This document shows, one piece after another, positions 7,000 through 12,189 of a stretch of DNA of 12,189 nt; position 1 is the stretch's first letter; the number at the start of each line of letters is the position of its first letter. Made by a program: the position numbers and the translations under genes. Source of the DNA: Bacteroidetes bacterium UBA4408 (lineage in GTDB: Bacteria > Bacteroidota > Bacteroidia > UBA4408); NCBI GenBank assembly GCA_002389785.1, contig DGQS01000011.1, forward strand, positions 1 through 12,189. Reading direction: 5' to 3'. The notes under the pieces are model-generated. The model ran no database searches. It had not been told where the DNA came from and saw nothing but the letters and a program-made list of their open reading frames with translations.

Positions 7000-9900
7000 A
7001 TGATCGCACAAGCACCTTATACAGCCAAAAATAAAATCCGAATTGTAACCGCCGCTTCTTTGTTCGACGGACACGATGCCTCCATCAATATTATGCGCAG
7101 AATCATACAAAGCAGTGGTGCCGAAGTAATACACCTTGGGCACGACCGCAGTGTGAGCGAGGTGGTAAATTGCGCTATTCAAGAAGATGCCAATGCCATT
7201 GCCATGACCAGCTACCAAGGTGGGCATGTGGAGTATTTTAAATACATGTATGACTTGTTGAAAGAGAAAGGCTGTGAACATATACGCATATTTGGCGGTG
7301 GCGGTGGAGTAATACTACCTTCTGAAATTGAAGAATTACAAGCTTATGGTATAGCTCGAATTTATTCGCCCGATGATGGACGTTCGATGGGACTGCAAGG
7401 CATGATTAACGACATGCTTCAAAAATGCGATTTCCCAACCGGTGCAAACTTAAATGGAGAGCTGAAGCTTTTGAAGAAAAAGGATGCTAAATCGCTTGGA
7501 AGATTAATATCGGCGGCTGAGAACTTTTATGAAGAATCTGCTACCATACTTGCAGAAGTAAAGAAATTACAGTCCAAAACTAAAACTCCGGTATTAGGAA
7601 TTACCGGAACCGGAGGAGCCGGAAAATCGTCGCTTGTGGATGAATTGGTGCGTCGTTTCTTAATCGATTTTGATAAAAAAACCATTGCCATTATTTCGGT
7701 TGATCCCAGTAAACGCAAAACGGGAGGAGCGCTCTTGGGCGACCGTATACGTATGAATGCTATTCGCAACGAACGGGTTTACATGCGTTCATTGGCAACA
7801 CGACAAAGCAATGTGGCACTTAGCAAATATGTAAAGGAAGCGGTAGATATCGTTAAAGCTGCCGATTTTGATTTGATATTGCTTGAAACTTCAGGTATTG
7901 GACAAAGTGATACCGAAATTATTGAGCACAGCGATATGAGCTTGTATGTAATGACGCCTGAATATGGCGCTGCCACTCAGCTAGAGAAAATTGACATGCT
8001 TGATTTCGCCGACATAATTGCGCTTAATAAATTTGATAAAAGAGGAGCCTTAGATGCTTTGCGCGATGTGAAAAAACAATACAAGCGCAATCATCAATTG
8101 TGGGAGGTAGACGATGAAAAAATTCCGGTTTTTGGAACAATAGCTTCCCAATTTAACGATCCCGGAATGAATAAATTATACAAAGCCATTATGGACAAAC
8201 TGGTTGAGAAAACCGGTGCTGACCTAACCTCCGGTTTTAAGGTAACGGATGAAATGAGCGAAAAAATTTACATCATCCCACCTAACCGTACTCGCTACTT
8301 ATCAGAGATTTCAGAAAACAATCGTGCCTACGATAAATGGGTAAATGAACAAAGTACTATTGCGAATCAATTGTATGCCTTGCAACTTAGTAAGTCGTTG
8401 ATGCAGGTAAACAATAGTGAAGAAGCAAAAACAATTGACTTGTTGAACGCAAAGACTGCATCGCTTGAATTAAATTTAAGCGGTCAAAATAAAAAGTTGC
8501 TTGAAAACTGGAAAGAAAAAATACAGGCCTACAAAAACGAGTATTTTATTTTTAAAGTGCGCGATAAGGAACTTAAAATTAAAACTCACTACGAATCGCT
8601 AGCCCATACACAAATTCCCAAAGTTGCTACACCGCGTTATGAAGCATGGGGAGATATACTTCGTTGGAGTTTACAAGAAAATGTTCCGGGTGAATTTCCC
8701 TATACTTCAGGAGTTTTCCCATTTAAGCGAGAAGGAGAAGATCCTGCACGTATGTTTGCCGGAGAAGGTGGACCGGAACGAACCAACAAACGCTTTCATT
8801 ATGTAAGTACCGGATTGCCTGCAAAGCGCTTGAGCACTGCCTTCGACAGCGTTACCTTATACGGACAAGACCCTGATCAACGCCCGGATATTTATGGTAA
8901 GGTTGGAAATTCAGGTGTTTCGATTTGTTGTTTAGACGATGCAAAAAAATTGTATTCCGGATTTAATTTGGCAAGTGCCAGCACTTCGGTAAGTATGACC
9001 ATAAATGGCCCGGCTGCAATATTAACCGGATTTTTTATGAATGCTGCCATTGATCAGCAGTGCGAAATTTACATCAAACAAAACGGGCTCGAGAAAGAAG
9101 TTGCTAAAAAAATGGAAGCAATTTTTAAAGCTCAAAAACGTACTGCTCCAAAATACCAAGGCGAGCTTCCGCATGGCAATGATGGATTGGGCTTGATGTT
9201 ATTGGGTGTAACCGGTGATCAGGTATTACCTGCTGAGGTGTACGAAAAAATAAAAACCGAAACCTTGATGGCAGTGCGCGGTACGGTTCAAGCTGATATT
9301 TTAAAAGAGGATCAGGCTCAGAATACCTGTATTTTCAGTACTGAATTTGCGCTTCGATTGATGGGTGACATGCAGGAATATTTTATTCAAAAAAACATTC
9401 GTAATTTTTATTCGGTTTCAATCAGTGGTTACCACATTGCTGAAGCCGGCGCCAATCCTATTACACAACTTGCATTAACCTTGAGCAACGGATTTACTTA
9501 TGTTGAGTACTATGTAAGTCGTGGCATGGACATCAATAAATTTGCACCGAACTTATCGTTTTTCTTTAGCAATGGGATAGATCCCGAATATGCGGTTATT
9601 GGGCGTGTAGCTCGCCGAATTTGGGCCAAGGCTATGAAATTAAAGTACAATGCGAACGAGCGTTCGCAAATGCTCAAGTACCATATACAAACAAGTGGCC
9701 GATCGTTGCATGCTCAGGAAATTGATTTTAACGATATACGCACAACCTTGCAGGCATTGTATGCGATTTATGATAATTGCAATTCCTTACATACCAATGC
9801 TTACGATGAGGCAATAACAACTCCTACTGAAGAAAGCGTAAGAAGAGCCATGGCCATTCAATTAATTATTAACCGTGAATTAGGACTTGCGAAGAATGAA

Positions 9901-10377
9901 AATCCCTTGCAAGGTTCCTTTATTATTGAAGAATTGACCGACCTGGTAGAGGAGGCAGTATTGATGGAGTTTGATAAAATTAATGAAAGAGGCGGTGTAT
10001 TAGGTGCCATGGAAACCATGTATCAGCGCGGAAAAATTCAAGAAGAAAGTTTGTACTACGAAACCTTAAAACACAATGGAGAGTTTCCAATTGTAGGAGT
10101 AAATACTTTTTTATCGAGTAAAGGCTCACCAACCGTATTACCGGCCGAGGTGATACGTGCAACCGAAGAAGAAAAGGCTTACCAAATAAGCATGTTACAA
10201 AATCTTCACAATGCTTATTCCGATAAATCGCCACAGCTTTTGCGCGATTTGCAAACAACCGCGATTCAAAATAAAAACATCTTTAACAGCATCATGGAAG
10301 CTGCAAAATATTGTTCTTTGGGTCAAATAACCAACGCTTTGTTTGAGGTGGGTGGGCAGTATCGAAGGAATATGTAA
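7000..10377 (+). CDS. icmF: Fused isobutyryl-CoA mutase (B12-binding + MeaI GTPase + mutase)
   Basis: A 1125-residue cytoplasmic enzyme that interconverts isobutyryl-CoA and n-butyryl-CoA using adenosylcobalamin; IcmF homologues can also act on pivalyl/isovaleryl-CoA. Order: B12-binding domain (about 12-145) with FDGHDAS (His25 as the lower cobalt ligand) and GGGGG (around 99-103); MeaI chaperone GTPase (about 195-410) with P-loop GTGGAGKS (203-210), ETSGIGQS (296-303) and NKFD (343-346); a linker; then the TIM-barrel mutase domain (about 555-1125) with [12 protein letters not shown] (His812, the conserved active-site His). Two specificity positions match isobutyryl- rather than methylmalonyl-CoA mutase: Phe586 in RMFAGEG replaces Tyr, and Gln774 in AQNTCIF replaces Arg. 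Length and domain order are as in known IcmF. The ATG at 7000 fits the promoter and the usual N-terminus. It is transcribed alone, with a likely terminator downstream. Confidence 0.96.
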   Translation: MIAQAPYTAKNKIRIVTAASLFDGHDASINIMRRIIQSSGAEVIHLGHDRSVSEVVNCAIQEDANAIAMTSYQGGHVEYFKYMYDLLKEKGCEHIRIFGGGGGVILPSEIEELQAYGIARIYSPDDGRSMGLQGMINDMLQKCDFPTGANLNGELKLLKKKDAKSLGRLISAAENFYEESATILAEVKKLQSKTKTPVLGITGTGGAGKSSLVDELVRRFLIDFDKKTIAIISVDPSKRKTGGALLGDRIRMNAIRNERVYMRSLATRQSNVALSKYVKEAVDIVKAADFDLILLETSGIGQSDTEIIEHSDMSLYVMTPEYGAATQLEKIDMLDFADIIALNKFDKRGALDALRDVKKQYKRNHQLWEVDDEKIPVFGTIASQFNDPGMNKLYKAIMDKLVEKTGADLTSGFKVTDEMSEKIYIIPPNRTRYLSEISENNRAYDKWVNEQSTIANQLYALQLSKSLMQVNNSEEAKTIDLLNAKTASLELNLSGQNKKLLENWKEKIQAYKNEYFIFKVRDKELKIKTHYESLAHTQIPKVATPRYEAWGDILRWSLQENVPGEFPYTSGVFPFKREGEDPARMFAGEGGPERTNKRFHYVSTGLPAKRLSTAFDSVTLYGQDPDQRPDIYGKVGNSGVSICCLDDAKKLYSGFNLASASTSVSMTINGPAAILTGFFMNAAIDQQCEIYIKQNGLEKEVAKKMEAIFKAQKRTAPKYQGELPHGNDGLGLMLLGVTGDQVLPAEVYEKIKTETLMAVRGTVQADILKEDQAQNTCIFSTEFALRLMGDMQEYFIQKNIRNFYSVSISGYHIAEAGANPITQLALTLSNGFTYVEYYVSRGMDINKFAPNLSFFFSNGIDPEYAVIGRVARRIWAKAMKLKYNANERSQMLKYHIQTSGRSLHAQEIDFNDIRTTLQALYAIYDNCNSLHTNAYDEAITTPTEESVRRAMAIQLIINRELGLAKNENPLQGSFIIEELTDLVEEAVLMEFDKINERGGVLGAMETMYQRGKIQEESLYYETLKHNGEFPIVGVNTFLSSKGSPTVLPAEVIRATEEEKAYQISMLQNLHNAYSDKSPQLLRDLQTTAIQNKNIFNSIMEAAKYCSLGQITNALFEVGGQYRRNM

Positions 10378-10429
10378 ATTAATTTCTCTTGCTTAGGAAA
10401 TCAATAGAAATTTAAAAACAATCATTAAT

Positions 10430-10454
10430 ACAGCATGAATTATTCGCGTGCTGT
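10430..10454 (+). terminator. Probable terminator hairpin after icmF
   Basis: ACAGCATG (10430-10437) pairs with CGTGCTGT (10447-10454) through one G-T wobble, leaving a nine-base loop, and is followed by TTTAATT. It lies 53 bases after the icmF stop. The T-run is short, so termination may be weak or partial. Confidence 0.45.
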
Positions 10455-10484
10455 TTAATTGGGATTTCTTGAAAAAAACAATCT

Positions 10485-10498
10485 CAGTTACCAGTTAC
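10485..10498. repeat. Tandem 7-base repeat CAGTTAC x2
   Basis: CAGTTAC occurs twice with no gap. It is about 165 bases before the gcvP -7 box, too far for a typical promoter-proximal operator. It may be chance or an upstream binding site. Confidence 0.25.
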
Positions 10499-10640
10499 TG
10501 CTAAGTTCTATTCTAAAGAAATTACTTCGTTTTAATAGTGCGTCAGTTAAAACAATTTCAAGCAATTGCTGTTGTCAATTACAAAATTGTGATGCCAAAA
10601 CAATTCACCCATTTATCTGTTAAATAAGACGAAAATTAGG

Positions 10641-10671
10641 TTCAACAATAGCACAATAAATCTTACATTTG
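10641..10671 (+). promoter_or_regulatory. Promoter of gcvP
   Basis: TACATTTG at 10664-10671 is a full match to the -7 consensus TAnnTTTG. TTC at 10641-10643, 20 bases upstream, is a two-of-three match to the -33 TTG at the correct spacing. The predicted start of transcription is near 10677, giving a leader of about 30 bases before the ATG at 10707. Confidence 0.6.
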
Positions 10672-10706
10672 TGCTCCAAAATTATTAACAGCAAATTTAG
10701 CTCTCA

Positions 10707-12189
10707 ATGTCACACAACAAATTCGAATTCCGTCATATCGGACCTAATAAAAATGAACAAGCAATAATGCTTTCAAAAATTGGAGCAGCTAGTCTTGATG
10801 CCCTAATTGATGAAACTATACCGGCAGCAATTCGCTTAAAAAAACCGCTTAATCTGCCACCTGCGCAAAACGAATATGAATACCTTACCGAATTAAAAAA
10901 ATCGGCCCAAAAAAATAAAGTTTACAAATCGTATCTTGGATTAGGATATAACAATTGTGTTGTACCTCCTCCTATTCAGCGAAACATTTTTGAAAATCCG
11001 GGTTGGTACACTGCTTATACACCTTATCAAGCTGAGATTGCACAAGGAAGATTGGAAGCCTTGCTCAATTTTCAAACCATGATCATGGATTTAACAGCGA
11101 TGGAAATTGCCAATGCCTCCTTGCTGGATGAAGCCACTGCTGCTGCTGAAGCGATGATAATGTTTTACAACAATCGTTCGCGCGATGCTGTTAAAAGAGA
11201 TGTAAAAAAGTTTTTTGTGTCGGATGCTTGTTATCCGCAAACCATCGCCTTGCTTCAAACTCGCTCGGCACCCCTTGGTATTGAACTAATTATTGGTGAC
11301 TACAACACCTTTACTTTTAGCAACGAAATTTTTGGTGCTATAGTACAATTTCCCGAAATGAATGGGAAGGTAAATTCGTACAAAGACTTTGTGGCGAAGG
11401 CTCATGAACATCAAGCCTCCGTTGTTGTAGCTGCAGATTTATTGAGTTTGGCGCTATTGAGTCCTCCCGGAGAATGGGGCGCTGATGTGGTGGTAGGAAA
11501 TTCACAACGTTTTGGTGTTCCGCTTGGATATGGAGGTCCACATGCTGCATATTTTGCTTGCAAGGAAGAGTTTAAACGAATTATACCCGGAAGAATCATT
11601 GGTGTATCGCTAGATTCAGCCGGAAATAGTGCTTTGCGTATGGCGCTTCAAACACGTGAACAACACATCCGTCGCGATAAAGCCACTTCAAACATTTGTA
11701 CTGCGCAAGCATTGCTTGCTATTATGGCCAGCATGTATGCCGTTTATCATGGTCCGGATGGAATTCGCAACATCGCAAACGAAGTGCATAAATTAACTTG
11801 TTTGCTAGGCGCTGAATTAAAAAAACTAGGCTTTACACTAGAAAACAATCTTTATTTTGATACACTTTGCATTGTTCTTCCTAATGAAATTACTGTAGAG
11901 CAATTGACTAAATTGTCAAATGACCATCAACTAAATTTTAGGTATCCCGATACTAAACATGTATGTATTACCTTGGATGAAACCACCAGTGTTAATGACC
12001 TATCGGTAATAGTTTCGCTTTTTGCACAGGCTTCAAAAAAGACAGCAGTTACATTAAATGCAAGCCAAGTAACTACTCAGGCTTCCTTCATTGAAAGTTC
12101 TGAATTAGCTCGTAAATCGGCCTACTTAACTCATCCGGTATTTTCAACTTACCATAGCGAAACCGAATTAATGCGTTACATTAAGCGCT
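10707..12189 (+). CDS. gcvP: Glycine dehydrogenase (decarboxylating), P-protein, 3'-truncated by the window edge
   Basis: The P-protein of the glycine cleavage system decarboxylates glycine with pyridoxal phosphate and passes the aminomethyl group to the lipoyl H-protein. The frame opens at ATG 10707 (MSHNKFEFRHIGPN) and runs without a stop to the window edge, 494 codons, about half of the usual 950 or so residues. The visible part is the N-terminal GcvP domain: the FRHIGPN opening, YLGLGYNNCVVPPPI followed by ENPGWYTAYTPYQAEIAQGR, LLDEATAAAEAM, FGVPLGYGGPHAAYFA, and SLDSAGNSALRMALQTREQHIRRDKATSNIC, all close to bacterial P-proteins. The PLP-binding lysine lies in the missing C-terminal half, so activity cannot be judged. 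It has its own promoter in a 329-base gap after icmF and is not obviously linked to gcvT or gcvH here. Confidence 0.97.
   Translation, partial: MSHNKFEFRHIGPNKNEQAIMLSKIGAASLDALIDETIPAAIRLKKPLNLPPAQNEYEYLTELKKSAQKNKVYKSYLGLGYNNCVVPPPIQRNIFENPGWYTAYTPYQAEIAQGRLEALLNFQTMIMDLTAMEIANASLLDEATAAAEAMIMFYNNRSRDAVKRDVKKFFVSDACYPQTIALLQTRSAPLGIELIIGDYNTFTFSNEIFGAIVQFPEMNGKVNSYKDFVAKAHEHQASVVVAADLLSLALLSPPGEWGADVVVGNSQRFGVPLGYGGPHAAYFACKEEFKRIIPGRIIGVSLDSAGNSALRMALQTREQHIRRDKATSNICTAQALLAIMASMYAVYHGPDGIRNIANEVHKLTCLLGAELKKLGFTLENNLYFDTLCIVLPNEITVEQLTKLSNDHQLNFRYPDTKHVCITLDETTSVNDLSVIVSLFAQASKKTAVTLNASQVTTQASFIESSELARKSAYLTHPVFSTYHSETELMRYIKR

Larger units (their letters stand above)
10378..10706. other. 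Non-coding gap between icmF and gcvP
   Basis: These 329 bases hold no supportable gene. They contain the hairpin at 10430-10454, a 7-base tandem repeat (10485-10498), a 10-base palindrome AGCAATTGCT (10561-10570) flanked by two copies of AAAACAATT (10549-10557 and 10597-10605), and the gcvP promoter near 10641-10671. No glycine-riboswitch core was recognised. Confidence 0.6.

Noticed and set aside
6979..7281. Opposite-strand 100-codon reading frame over the icmF start
   Set aside because: It lies antisense to the highly conserved B12-binding domain of IcmF and its translation resembles no protein family.
7000..10377. Methylmalonyl-CoA mutase as product name
   Set aside because: The fused three-domain order and the Phe/Gln specificity positions fit isobutyryl-CoA mutase (IcmF) better.
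10378..10706. Glycine riboswitch upstream of gcvP
   Set aside because: A riboswitch is expected before glycine-cleavage genes in some bacteria, but I could not find the conserved G-rich core or paired aptamers, and the predicted leader is only about 30 bases.
11338..11599. Two overlapping opposite-strand frames within gcvP
   Set aside because: Both are antisense to conserved GcvP sequence (including FGVPLGYGGPHAAYFA) and are shadows of it.

Overview
The window looks like chromosomal DNA from a member of the Bacteroidota (Flavobacteriales/Chitinophagales-like; genus not determinable by eye). The DNA is A+T-rich and start codons lack Shine-Dalgarno sequences. Several genes are preceded by the TAnnTTTG -7 element typical of this phylum, and the protein set (Bacteroidota-type WYL regulator, fused IcmF mutase, long GcvP) fits. 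I see no transposase, integrase, tRNA, rRNA or CRISPR array, so this reads as ordinary core and accessory chromosome rather than a mobile island.

Layout: (1) 1-2318 (+) is the C-terminal seven-eighths of valyl-tRNA synthetase, cut by the window edge. (2) 2315-3076 (-) is a membrane-anchored DUF218/YdcF-like protein whose stop codon overlaps that of valS. (3) 3167-4733 (+) is a pair one base apart: a membrane-anchored zinc protease of the putative-aminopeptidase (PF10023-like) type and a small helical, HEAT-like protein. (4) 4743-6767 (-) is a two-gene unit: an AAA+ ATPase followed after 30 bases by a WYL-domain regulator. (5) 6768-6999 is a divergent regulatory region with several ordered repeats. 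(6) 7000-10377 (+) is the fused B12-dependent isobutyryl-CoA mutase IcmF. (7) 10378-10706 is a non-coding gap with a likely terminator for icmF and a promoter for the next gene. (8) 10707-12189 (+) is the N-terminal half of glycine dehydrogenase GcvP, open at the right edge.

valS, icmF and gcvP are housekeeping or central-metabolism genes: translation, branched short-chain acyl-CoA isomerisation, and glycine cleavage. The least explained parts are the AAA+/WYL gene pair with its repeat-rich promoter, and the protease/HEAT-like pair. Nothing here amounts to a clearly new system; the AAA+/WYL pair is the best candidate for follow-up.
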